DNA from: Chara braunii
Taxonomy: Eukaryota > Streptophyta > Charophyceae > Charales > Characeae
Direction: 5' to 3'
Assembly: GCA_003427395.1 (NCBI GenBank)
Contig: BFEA01000443.1
Span: 1,077,473 to 1,136,471 of the forward strand
DNA length: 58,999 nucleotides
The notes under the pieces were generated by a model, which was not told the DNA's origin, ran no database searches, and worked only from the letters and a program-made list of their open reading frames with translations. Made by a program: the position numbers and the translations under genes. The stretch's first letter is position 1. Every line of letters starts with the position of its first letter. Below, in pieces: positions 45,470 through 56,204 of the stretch.

Positions 45470-48130
45470 GGCTCGCGATCGGACTCCCCCAACAAAACAA
45501 AGGGGGATAGTCCCGCAGGACCCTCGAGCCCTCCGCTCCCTTGCGTCTCCGTTGCTCCTTCGTTGTCGTCCGCTGGCCTCGATCCTCGTCCCTCTGTCGC
45601 ACTAACCCAACGCCATAACCAATAGGGCTAAGCCCAAGCCTGAGACCAACAGGCTCAACCTTCTTTCAGCCTGAGACCAACAGGCTCAACCAATATAGAG
45701 TGATACCGCGCGACGCCCGTGGCCAAAATACTGCGCTGGCCATTCTTTCAGCCCCCATTTGCACCCACGGCCCCTAAGTGCCCGCCTCGGCCTACCAACT
45801 TATGCCATGGCCATCCCGCGCGCCTACCGGCGCGCCAGTCCTACCGTCAGTGACACATACCAACCAAAGGCGATCCTTCATCCCTTAATCAAATTCGTGA
45901 CCCGGTACGGGTCGGCTGACTACACCGGCCGCCCACTCAATCAAAAAAATCACGCGCGCGCCGTGAAACTGCGCGCCCACCTACCTCCTAGCTCAACCAA
46001 GGCGGGTCCCGGGCGCGGTCGCGCCTCGCCCGACTTATTTTGACCAAATCTACCTTTCGTGTCACTTGCAAAAACCAGGGCGGATACCCTTGTAAGGGTA
46101 TTCGTGCCTACAGCTTACCGAACCATATTAAGCGACATCCCCGTCGCTTCGCCAGATCAAAAACTATAAATCCATCCACACTCCAAATGCTGACGAGAAC
46201 TGAACCAATCCGATCAGCCGACAGACTCAGGGTTGAGGCCTCCATCAAATCGTGCCAACACAACTATATGCCGTCAGGGCTTCAACCTGGGTCTCCATTG
46301 TCCTAACACTAGGACGCCGGTGTAGTGCGCATCGATACTACAGCATAAGTTCCAACGGCCCTCAAACCATCCTCTCCCCCTTTGTCCTAGACAACCGTCG
46401 ACCTCTCGTTGGGTGTCACAGTTAGTCTCTTTCTCGCAAGCAGAGTCATAATTAGGGACGCGGACCTTGAACGAGACCTATGAAGGCATTCTTGCCTATT
46501 TCCAACAATTTTCTTACAATCAAACAGAATATGCATATATAGGCTTACATCTTCTCTCAGCCTTTCCTGCAGTCTAGTACAGAAACGCCAGGTCTCCATC
46601 TTGGCCCACCATAGCTTGGTTGATCGGACCAGGTCTACGACCCACCGCATTGTTACCTTAGCTGTAGAATCCCCTCGCTGGTTATGCAGCGATAGGTATG
46701 TTCCTGACAATCAGTCAATTAGGATTCCCAAAAGACTCGACTCTTATCCCACGGAGCAATTTCCTTGGGGCGGGCAACTCCCCTTAAACTCTTACCCTGC
46801 AGGCCCGCAGCCAGGTTGCGCCGGTTAGCAGCCATCCACTAGGGGTTACGCCCAAGTGGTACTAAACTTTACCGTTAGCTTGATATTCCTTTAAATATGC
46901 CTCAGAATTAGCACAAGCGGCTAGACGGGGCGTCACAAAACAATTCACAGACCCGATGCGGGACTACGCAGGGGTCTGAAGGCATTTACCAGCCCTTCCA
47001 CAATAGGCATGACATCCTGCGCACAGCCACAAACAAGTCCCCTGCTAGGCTCACAAGGCTGCGGCTCCTGACTTGATCAGGGCCAGTAACCACCCATCCT
47101 GAGACATCTCTCGCCCTGCACTCAGTGCGACTTTCTCAAACATTTTAAGCAAACATGGTTCCCTCTCCTCGTCAGACTTTATCAATACAAACAAAGCTTT
47201 CCATGCCACTCAGATTCTTACCCACCTTTAACTTGGTAAAGGTGCCTCTCACAAAAGGTCTCACAATCAACCCCCCCTTGTTTGGGATGAACCTTCACAT
47301 GGCCTCTTCCAAAACCATGAAGGGGCCTCAATGACAATACTACCACCTTCTCGAACCATGAAGGGGGATTTAATCACAAATACTCAAGTTGAGGGACCAT
47401 CTTCTGGGACCCTCTTCCATGACAAACAATCAAGTCTTAGAAGTTCATAAATCCCGTAGGATTCCCATAATTTTTCACAAACAGGCCGCACTCCCCCTCC
47501 TTATTCTCTGCCCTCTCGTCCGCTCGCAAGCAGACCGCGCGAGTATACCGGAGGGTAGACAACTTTACAATTCTCACTCGGGAGATGTATCCCGTACATT
47601 TTCCACACAAAGCCAAACATACATCAGGATAAAACCACACGTGTGAGAGTGATAGTGATCGTCACAAGACAAGTCTCATAGAGTCCCAATCCATAGTCCA
47701 CTTGGGGAGCAAAATGTCTCCCTCAAAATTCAAACACAAACACTCAACTCAAAGCTCTGTTCATCTGAGCAGGACTCACGACCCCACTGTACACCTGCTG
47801 AGTATACTTGGGAACGCAACCTTTGGGAAAACTCACATCCAAGTCTCACTCAACACACAAATGGTCTCTGAATCACAGATCTAATTGTAGACTAAACAAC
47901 CTCATATGTCCCATGACAGAACCCCATCTCCTAGGTCGTGGCCCACGAAGAACTCAAGAAAAAACAATGTCACGTATATATGTACAATCAGGTAGGAACT
48001 CACCCTACCACTCCTAAGGCCTGCACATGTATAGGGCCCACTCAGCTAACTCAGGGTATGTACACCTCCAACCCGCCCTCTGTGTGCAGAAAAAACAAAC
48101 TCAGATCCAGTTACCTATGGGCAGACCATC
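45470..48130. other. Gene-free 3' region of gypsy copy 1
   Basis: No supportable gene on either strand. It lies between the gag-like 3' ORF (minus strand) and the R1/right arm, so is probably its 3' untranslated region. A short direct repeat, GCCTGAGACCAACAGGCTCA, occurs twice near 45640 and 45670. Confidence 0.5.
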
Positions 48131-48132
48131 CC

Positions 48133-50847
48133 CTACTCGCGTAACTCCTCCTGGTTCTGCCTATATAACTGAGCTCTACCCCCATCCGGAGCTCGCTCTA
48201 CTATCCTACCCTGCCTATCATAGAACTTGTCGTCAACCTCTGCGACGTGTCCTTTGGCCTTGTCCTCGAGGAGCTCCGGGCAATCCAAAGCTCTATGCGC
48301 CTCCTTCTTACACCAGAAACAGGACGCGTCAAACCACCTCGCAGTTTTCTTCTTCCTTCCCCGATAACTCGATGTTGGCGTCCCCTTAGCCTCGGTGGTC
48401 ACCTCATGACACAATGGCACTCCCATATAGCCCTGAGATCCGGGCTCCACGGCCTCAGCATCCTCACTGCCACGCGCAACTATGCTCTCTGACCCGTACT
48501 CTGGCGTATCCAGTCCCTGGGGCCTCCGTTCGCAGGGCCTCCCTACAACAACCATCCTCTCATCCCCACACGACCCCGATAGCTGAGGAACCACTACTGT
48601 GGCTGGCCCACTCACGACCTCCTGCTGCTGCCGCTCCTGTGGTGTACCTATCCCCATGGCTGTCACCAGCTCATGCAGACGCGAGCCTCTTTTCTCCGTG
48701 GACATAGCCATGAGCAACTCCTGTGCGCCACTCTCCTCTTCCGATAAATACGAGGGTCCCTGGATCAGGCCCTCGGCCCCGGCCTCATATGATGGGGACA
48801 CCCTAGGCTGTATAGCCTCCTCAATAGAAGCTCCTGCCCCAATAGTCCACTCCTCAACCCCCCGTGTCGCCTCTTCCTTGGCCGAGTCCAGTGACACCTC
48901 CTCCATCGGCCTCTTTTGTCGAGGGGACTTCGCTGTCGCTCCTAGACTCGGCGAGACCTGCGTCCCTCGATCCTGGCCATCGGCGCCAGCTCGTCTTATC
49001 TGACTAGCCACCCAGGCTGCCGAAAGTCTATCCATAATGGCTGCCGTTTCCCCAAATCTTCTCTCCCACTCAACCTCTTTGGCCTGGGTCCTCGCTCTCT
49101 CCATTGCAAGCTGAGTAGTCAGGTGTTCCACTTCCAACTTCCCGGCCGCCAGCTCATCACTAAGTAGACTAAACCAATCGAAAGATGTAACTGCCACCTC
49201 GCGTATCCTCCTATCCACACGTTCGACCGCCATTCTAGTGGCAGAGAACCCCAAATCCCCCATGTCCCTTAACTCACCCACCCTCTCGTCCGCATGTCCC
49301 GTCTCCTGCAGTCTGTGGTGGGCCGCATCTCTCTGGCTCTCATACCTCGCCCACAACTCGTCGATTCTCTGCTCACTCGTCTGGGGATCGACTGGTGGCA
49401 TCGGTACTATCCCTGCCGCTTCCATCTCAGCCTGCCTCGCATGTATTTCAGCTAGACGGACTCATACTTTGGCGGACTTCTCCTCGCGGGTTTCCTTTGA
49501 GGCTCTCCCCGCTCGCGGTCCGTGGCCTTCTGGAGTTGACGCCTGGGCACTCATTCCTCCGCTCGTACATGGCAACGCCGGCGGTGGCTCCACTGGTGCA
49601 CGCCCCCCGATAGCTGGGCACTCGGCCGTAACCATAGCCAATGGTAAAGGAATGGTCACACTCATCCCTGCTCTCTCATCCACTCCCTGTTCCTCTATCT
49701 CCGGCCCCCGCTCAGGTATAGTGGTGGCCTCTGGGGGAAATTCCAGAATCTCCTCACTATCTGGCTCGGGAATCCCCTCTGGCCAGGGCTGCTGCGTCTG
49801 CTCTGGGGCGGGGCTACATGGAGGGGTGTCGTCTCCAACCGTGATCACCTCCTCAACCCGAGGTCACGCCAGGCCCTGCTCCTCGGCTACCGCCTCCGGG
49901 TCTTGTGGCTCCCCTCGGCCCCGTATGTCTACCTCCGCCTCGGGGTCCAACGGCTCCTCTATTGGTACGTATTGCACTGGCTCAGCTGAGCCCTCCCCCA
50001 ACTGTGAGGCTTCCCATCGAGATACGTCAAGGTGAGTCACCAGACTCCGAAACGGCGTCTCCCCTGGCACGACCTGCTCTGGCCCTGGTAATGGCGGCGA
50101 AGGCGGCCGCAATCCATCACTCGTAATCCACCGAAACTCCACTGGCTTAAGACCATAAGCAGGGAACGACCCCTCCTCTGGCACAGGCTCCATGGGCTCG
50201 TCTTCTCGCCGCGCTGGGGCTCTCCTGCCCTCTCTGGCCACCTTAGCCCCTCTCGGCACTGGTTCCCTTGGCCTCTTGCTTCGCCTCCGCCTCTCCACCC
50301 TGGGCTCTGGCCTCTCACGCTCTCGCCGCCCAAGTACTTGTCTGAGCTGAGCCTGGCAGTGCTCCCAATCTTTCGCCCTATCTCGGATCTGCCTGGCCAC
50401 TGTCCTCTCTGCCCTCCTGGTCCAGATGAGTAGGGCCTGCATCCATCCCTCCTGCGCAATCCCCTGGCTCAGCATATAGTGCTCATATGCAGGAACAAAC
50501 TCCTCCTCGTTCCGCTCCTCTAGTTGAATGGGCATGCCATCACGTCCCATGGGTGAAGCTCTCAACCTCTGCATCCCGGCCTCAACATCCGGCCAGGTCA
50601 GGGTCTTCTCGCATATCGGAGCGATAGGCTCCTCAAACCGCCCTATCCCCCTCAAATGCTGAATCCTCTCCGCCACTGACCACCCTCTCTGTACCGCATG
50701 GTCCCGATATACATCCAGGAAGAGCTCTATGTTATCGTCGTCGAACTCAGGCGCAGGTTCCCTCCTAGGCGGCCTGTTGTGCTCGTCCCTCCCAGGCGCC
50801 CTCTGGGGCCCCTGTCGTGACCGTGCGTCCCTCCTGCCCCTCTGCAT
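48133..50847 (-). pseudogene. Gag-like 3' ORF downstream of integrase (copy 1)
   Basis: One frame from ATG at 50847 to a stop at 48133-48135, about 905 codons. It is broken only by two TGA codons (49864-49866, 49462-49464), both explicable as CGA-to-TGA changes. Domains: capsid-like N-terminus (NIELFLDVYRDHAVQRGW, TWPDVEAGMQRL); Arg-rich basic stretch (RRRRSKRPREPVPRG); Pro/Glu-rich linker; coiled coil near residues 480-610 (LAAGKLEVEHLTTQLAMER); CCHC knuckle CFWCKKEAHRALDC; tail APDGGRAQLYRQNQEE. It matches 26790-29087 in domain order. It starts ~190 bp after integrase with no LTR between, so it belongs to this element. Its role is inferred: a second Gag or RNA chaperone. Confidence 0.82.
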
Positions 50848-50869
50848 GACTGCCTTCGAAAAGTCAGAT

Positions 50870-51040
50870 CTGCAGACAGCAACAGGCACACAGCAGGGTC
50901 AGCAACTAAGCCCATTAGCTTAGGAAATCCCCCATACATTCTACGCCCATCCACCCTAGTCATCCCTCTATCTGATCCAGCCAAAAATGTGTGATATCTG
51001 GGCAATACTCTATTCCTAAACATGCCTCGTGGTCCCTTAC
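50870..51040 (-). other. Putative intron between integrase and 3' ORF (copy 1)
   Basis: Reading on the minus strand, the donor TAG|GTAAGG begins right after the integrase stop (51041-51043) and the acceptor is CTGTTGCTGTCTGCAG ending at 50870. Length 171 nt. The ORF2 ATG follows 22 nt later, and a TGA lies within two codons of the acceptor, exactly as in copy 2. This is consistent with a spliced leader for the 3' ORF. Confidence 0.4.
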
Positions 51041-52818
51041 CTATTCTCTGGCTACGAACTTCTTCAGTCTTGTCCCTGATACCCAGTCATGCCACCCCGC
51101 TCCATCCAACTCCTCGATCTGATAGGCCCCGAACTCGCCACACCGCATGATTCTATAAGGTCCCAACCACCGTTTATCGAGTTTCCTGGACCATTGCTTT
51201 TCTAGTGAGGAGTCATATAGCAACACTGTATCTCCAACTTTCAGCGGATCCTTTCTTACATGGGTCATCTTGTTCCATCTCATCTTGTCCTCCATGTGGC
51301 TCCTCTCTACCTGACCAGCGGCCTCTCGCAACCTTTCCTCAGCAGCTCCCACTTGCCGCGCCCGAATATCGAGCAGTTCTTCAAAGGACAGGTTCACTTC
51401 CAAGTCCTGACGCCTCCACGTCTTCATGAAACTTTCTATGGGAAAGGTGGCATGCCTCCCATACCATAGTGTGGCTGGCGCGTACTTGGTAGTCCTTTTT
51501 ACTGTAACGTTCTCTACAAAGAAAGCCGCTCGCAGGAACTTCGGCCACTGACCGGGCCTACCTTCCATCCACTTAGCCAAGAGGTTTGTGATGGTACTGT
51601 GCCCCCTCTCCACAGGTGCGTTCGCTTGAGGGTGCGCGGCCGAAGTATAGTTAGCCACTACGCCATACCCCGCAAGCAAGGTTCGCACCTCATTGCAGGT
51701 GAACTCCGATCCTCGGTCCATCACGAACTCTTTGACAAGTACTCCTCGATGCAATTTGCCAACACTGGGCAAGTCTTCGTCCGGATAGCCCGACCGTCCA
51801 CAAACCCTGTAAGGTTATCCCGTGCATCGAAGATGTAATTACACCCATTTTCCTCACCTAGTATGAACAACAGGTCCAGGTGTATGACCGCACCCACTTC
51901 CCTCTCCAACCTTGGGTGCAGGGGTTCTCCTGGCCTTTGCGCTGACCTTTCCTGGCAAGGTATACAAGACTGGCAATACTTGATGACCATAGTCAACATC
52001 CCATCCCAATGGTAAAGTTCGCTTATCTTTGCGCATGTGGTACCTATCCCTCTGTGCCCCCCGACTATACCATCATGTAGGGCTGCTATAATATCGATTT
52101 GGTGGTTCCTCCCACATACAATCCTTTTAGGATTTCCGACCTGCCGCTTTATAAACAGATGGCCATCTCTTACTATGTATTGGTGCCTCATCTTCTGCGC
52201 TTTAGCACTTGCGTCCCAGTCCCTTATCTCACATGACAGTAGTAGCCCCAACTCCCAGTAGATCCAGTCATATTCTTTCGCGCGAAAAGCCTCCCTGATC
52301 TCTCCCTCCTCGAACTTATCGTCCTGGCTTTCAGGAACCACAATTTCACTTTCCTCAGGACTGAATGAGCCCCTCTGGTCAAAGCTCCCTTGCAGGAGCG
52401 TATTAGTGAGCAGATACATCCCTCCTATTAGCTGCTCATGCTCCTCCACCTGAGTTGGGCATTCCTCTATCGTCCTCACTTCCTTCGCCAGACTGTGTGT
52501 ACCTGCCAACGCCAACTTCATCATCCAGCCAACATCCTTGCTTCCCCACGGATCTTCCTCCTGAAAGGGCTTGAGGACTAACTCTTCCTTTTGCTCGTAC
52601 CCCTTTGGCGCTAGCCATATGGGGTGACTGACACAGCTGGGTACTCGCAGGGACCATTCGTTTATGTGGAGGCGGACGTCCTCCTCTTGATCCAAGAACC
52701 CATCAACTGGCGGGGTGTCTTCTATCGATTCCTGATCCGATCCGTCCCAGTTGATGCGGCTTAACCCATCTGCCCGGTTCTTGTTCCCTGGAATCCTTTC
52801 CAACTCGAAATTAAACAT
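51041..52818 (-). pseudogene. Gypsy integrase (with end of RNase H), copy 1
   Basis: Integrase inserts the cDNA. Motifs in order: RNase H end NKNRADGLSR; zinc-binding H-H-C-C domain (HDGIVGGHRG ... CQSCIPCQE); catalytic core Asp in HLDLLFI, second Asp in VMDRGSEFT, Glu in NAPVERGHSTI; then FPIESFMKTWRRQDLE, LLYDSSLEKQWSRKLD, and the GPY/F motif RWLGPYRIM. There is no chromodomain. A 1-nt-type frameshift near 51740 separates the first catalytic Asp from the rest, and TAG closes it at 51041. Otherwise close to full length. Confidence 0.93.
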
Positions 52819-54413
52819 TCAAATGAAGGTCAACCATCTCGCGACGGTTGGGTCAGATGGAGTATAATTCTTCAGGGAACATGCAAGTGCAGTAGGATCC
52901 ACCCTCAAAATGAGCCTTCTGCCGAAAACATAGTTTCGAAAGGTCCTCAGGCAGTGGAGTACCGCCAGTGTCTCCTTCTTAAACTGAGAGTAGTTCCTCT
53001 CAATTGTATTGATGGTGCGACTTTCAAACCTTAATAGCCTCTCCTTTCCTTCAGCGTCCGCCTGAATCAGGACCCCTCCCAAGGCAGTTGGTCCAGCGTC
53101 CGTCTCAATGACGAATGACCTTTCCTCCGTGGCTTCATAGTTTGGCGCTCCCAACACCAAGCCTCCTTCCTTAAACTCTCCTTTCATCCTATCGACCGCC
53201 TCTTCCTGGTCTTCACCCATGACCCATTCCTGGTCCTGACGCACCAATTTCCTTAAGAGTTCCGTCTTTGTGGCAAAATCCTTCACGAAGCTCCTCCAAA
53301 ATCCACACGTCCCAAGGAAACTCCTCACATCCGTTATCGAGCGGAAGGGCACTGGCCACTCAATGATCTTGTCTGTCTTCTTCACATCAGGCCTTCACCC
53401 ACTCTCATTACAGACAAAACCTAAAATTGTGGCCTCCCTCATACAATGTTTCGACTTTGGGCCACTTGTCGTCAGGTTGTGTTCCTCCAATAAACTCAGA
53501 ACCTGATCGATGTCCCGGACATGCTTCCAGACGAAGCGCCTTACTCCAGGCATCACCTCATCTTCCTCCTTTTCCTTTGGACCTTTGATCGCCAGGTCAT
53601 CGATATAGGGTTGGGTGATATGTGGACTAACCGTCTGCATGACTTTAATCATGTGCCTTTGTACCATTGCCACTGCATTGGTCCATCCCTGAGGGGCTAC
53701 ATTCATATGGATCAGCCCCCTCGGCGTATGCATCGCCATCACCGGCCTATCTGGCGGGTATACAGGAAATTGGTCATACCCATAATAGACGTCTATAAGT
53801 GAAATTATAGGTCTTCCTGCACATGATTCTGACAGGGCGTCCGCGTTTGGCAACCCTCCCGCGTCCCACAACGTCACCGCATTCAATCGCTGCAAGTTCT
53901 GCACCCACCTTAGCGTCCCGTTTGGCTTGATAAAACAAAACCAAGGGGAGACATAAGGCCCACTGGAGTAGTCGGCCACGTGCGTCCGCATCTTGCCGTC
54001 AAGGTAGTCCACCACCTTCTTCTCCTCATCCGGATTCGGATATCGCGTGCCCCTTAGATCCCATGGCTCGTGTGGGACGGTGTGGATTTGTATAATTGGA
54101 ATCTTATCCACATCCAACCTCCCACGCTCGTCATCATTAAACGCATACGCGCGATGTCTCTTCTTCATCGTCTCCACCATTAGGGCCTTCTCTTGGGGTG
54201 AAAGGAAGCCGGGTTCCCCAACTATCAGCTCCCCTTCATTCTCACTGCTGATACGGCACGGCCCGGCCAACGCGCGCTCCTGCATACGCCGTATCAGCCC
54301 TCGCTCCCGTTCGTAATAGGCTTCCTCGTCCTCTGTGACAAGCACAGGGACTGGGCGGCTCTTCTTATTTATGGTCTTGTACCGCCTTTGGGAGCCCTGC
54401 TTAAGCCCTCCCC
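52819..54413 (-). pseudogene. Gypsy reverse transcriptase and RNase H, copy 1
   Basis: Reading on from the -1 frame after the slippery site: VPVLVTEDEE, fingers GPYVSPWFCFIKPNG, motif A SLIDVYYGYDQF, motif B GLIHMNVAPQGWTNA (a variant of the usual MPFGL-NAP), catalytic YIDDLAIKG, thumb/connection WPVPFRSITDVRSFLG, then RNase H with FVIETDAGPTALGG and YSQFKKETLAVLHCLR. Two single-base stops interrupt the frame, TGA 53395-53397 and TGA 52819-52821. The phase is constant throughout. YIDD and the RNase H Asp/Glu residues are kept, so decay is recent. Confidence 0.94.
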
Positions 54414-54420
54414 TAAAAAA
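54414..54420 (-). other. Candidate -1 ribosomal frameshift site T TTT TTA (copy 1)
   Basis: In the protease-side frame (same phase as 54522-54779) the codons are CCT TTT TTA. Slipping -1 enters RGGLKQGSQRRYKT and the RT frame. Downstream, GGGAG can pair with CTCCC 12 nt later, and GGCGG with CCGCC further on. The zero frame stops at TAA about 45 nt downstream. Confidence 0.6.
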
Positions 54421-54521
54421 GGTCGACTTGTCGCTCGGGCCTGGGCCATTACAGGGCCTCCCCTCCCTCCTGGAAGCCGATATATCAGCTTCACTTCTCC
54501 CACCTGAGGGTTCTCCAAAAC

Positions 54522-54779
54522 CTACTCCCTAAGCGCCTTGATGGCCTCAGGATCCGCCATGTCGTGTGCCAACACCACTTCCATAGCCTTGTTCACATCT
54601 CTAAGGCTCAGTGTCAGCACCTCGGCCCTTTCCTCCTCCTTGGGCACTTCCCAAAGCCTCCTTCGCTCGTTCTTTGATTCCTCAAAGGTGAATGAGCCGA
54701 TATTAGGTCTATTCCTTCCGCTCCCCGGCCCCCGAGTTTCGGCAAGTGATAACCTCATAGTTCCCGCACGCCGGGTCAC
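54522..54779 (-). pseudogene. Protease-RT linker region, copy 1
   Basis: An 85-codon stretch with GSFTFEESKNERRR and ADPEAIKALRE, matching the copy 2 linker. It begins in a different phase from the protease because of one extra G in a G-run near 54733; removing one G would join the two. TAG at 54522-54524 ends it, but the phase is otherwise open to the slippery heptamer. A connector with no known catalytic role. Confidence 0.75.
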
Positions 54780-55632
54780 ATAGGAGCAGGATCATCGTCC
54801 CGTCGTGCTTGTTGAAGATTAGCATCTCAGTTCTACACAAGAACGACCTCCCCAGAAGGATGGAATGATCGACATCGGGCATGACGAAGAAGCAAGTCCT
54901 AGCCCGCATCTTCCTAATCTCTATGATCACATTGGACGCAGTGCCGCAAAAAGCAGCCTTGCAATTGACGCCATGCAACATGCCATGGTCCGGACGGTCG
55001 ATCTCCATACCCAGCATCACCGCCTCCTTTTCCCTGATGATGTTCATCTCTGCGCCCGTGTCCACCATCCCGGTGCACTTCTGGTTCTTTATTACCAAAT
55101 CCACCTTCCCGAACGCCACACACTTCCAATCCATCATTGTCCCTACCTCAGTCCACTCTACCTCCCTGGGCAGGATCGTACTCAGATGGACATTAGGCAC
55201 CAACCTTCGCGAGAGTCGCCCTTTCAGCTCACCACGGAGCCTTGGCGCCGACGCCAGGATGTCCTTTAGGTTCATCAGGTCATTATGGCCTTCCAAGAGC
55301 TTGTCCACCATTCGCTCCATATCAAAGCCTTCCTCCATCCGGACCACGTACTTCTTCCTCTTAGGCACGCTGTCAGGCAGGCTTGGCTCGGCCTCCTCCT
55401 GGGCTCCTCTCTTCCTGGCCCTTAGCTCTGCCCGCCGGTTCTCTTCTTGTCGGAGCCTCTCATCCTCTTCGTCGTCATCCGCTTCCTCTTCCTCCGGAAC
55501 CTCTACCACCTCCTTTCTACGTCCTGGGTCAGGCTCCTTTCGAGGGGGTGCCTGACTGGGCGTGCTTGGACTTTTGACTAGGTCCGGCCTTGTTCTGGCT
55601 CCTGGTCCGTGCCGCCTATGGCACCCTCCCAT
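54709..55632 (-). pseudogene. Gypsy retropepsin domain, copy 1
   Basis: Aspartic protease with active site GMVDTGAEMNII, flap-side GTASNVIIEI, and C-terminal ILLGRSFLC, the standard retropepsin DTGA and ILG signatures. The preceding ~190 residues are acidic and basic low-complexity sequence (EEEEADDDEEDERLRQEENR) and a helical part (GHNDLMNLKDILASAPRLRGELK). The active site is intact here, unlike the split copy at 13826-14169. Confidence 0.92.
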
Positions 55633-56125
55633 GCGACGTGGGGGGTCTGTAGGTCATACCCGACCTAGGGCCCGTCCCTACGGTCGCAACTCTTGGGTAC
55701 CCCTGTTGTCCTGACGAAGGCTTAGGTCCGGAGTCATAGAGGAAGACCTTAGGCAGGTTGGTTTCCCATCTTAGGGCCTCTTCACATAGGGTCTGCAACT
55801 TCTGCTGGTACCTCCCCACCTTTCCCAGCAGATCCTCCATCTTCTCCAAGATGACTATGGTCGGCTCTCTTTCATCTTCATCTGACTCGACGACTATCGG
55901 CTCCTCCCTTACAGTCCCTGCCTTTAGTCGCTGAGTAACCTCCTCGCTATCGCCCACAATCTCCTCGATTCTTATGGCCGGATCCTCTTTCTCCTGCCAC
56001 ATCCTGAACATGGCCGGGGTTACTGGTGGCCCTGCCACCGCTCGCGTGAGAGCCTCTTGCCTGATCCCTCCCGGGATCTTGGGGTTAATATGCTTTCCCC
56101 ATTTATCAAATATATCTCTGTCCAT
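55616..56125 (-). pseudogene. Gag-Pro linker region, copy 1
   Basis: A 169-codon frame (FDKWGKHINPKIPGGIRQE, IVVESDEDEREPTIVILEKM, VGRYQQKLQTLCEEALRWE) between the Gag zinc knuckle and protease. Its phase differs by one from gag and by one again from the protease, so indels lie near 56130 and 55620. The C-terminal part is a likely amphipathic helix. No known domain recognised. Confidence 0.7.
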
Positions 56126-56204
56126 ACAGGAGGAGATTAGCTGCTAGCTCATCATCCCGCCGCTGCTGGCAGAATCGTATGGTGCGTCCTACGGCGCTAC
56201 AGTG

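Noticed and set aside
46250-46345. tRNA or tRNA-derived SINE on the minus strand
   Set aside because: A GGTTGAAGCC stretch recalls a pol III B box, but it lacks a base, and no A box or cloverleaf could be built.
49238-50035. 265-codon plus-strand frame (Ser/Gly/Ala-rich)
   Set aside because: Antisense of the gag-like 3' ORF, crossing its stop codons; low complexity and no motif.
54881-55555. 224-codon plus-strand frame
   Set aside because: Antisense shadow of the gypsy protease region; Ser/Arg-rich with no similarity, while the minus strand has clear retropepsin motifs.
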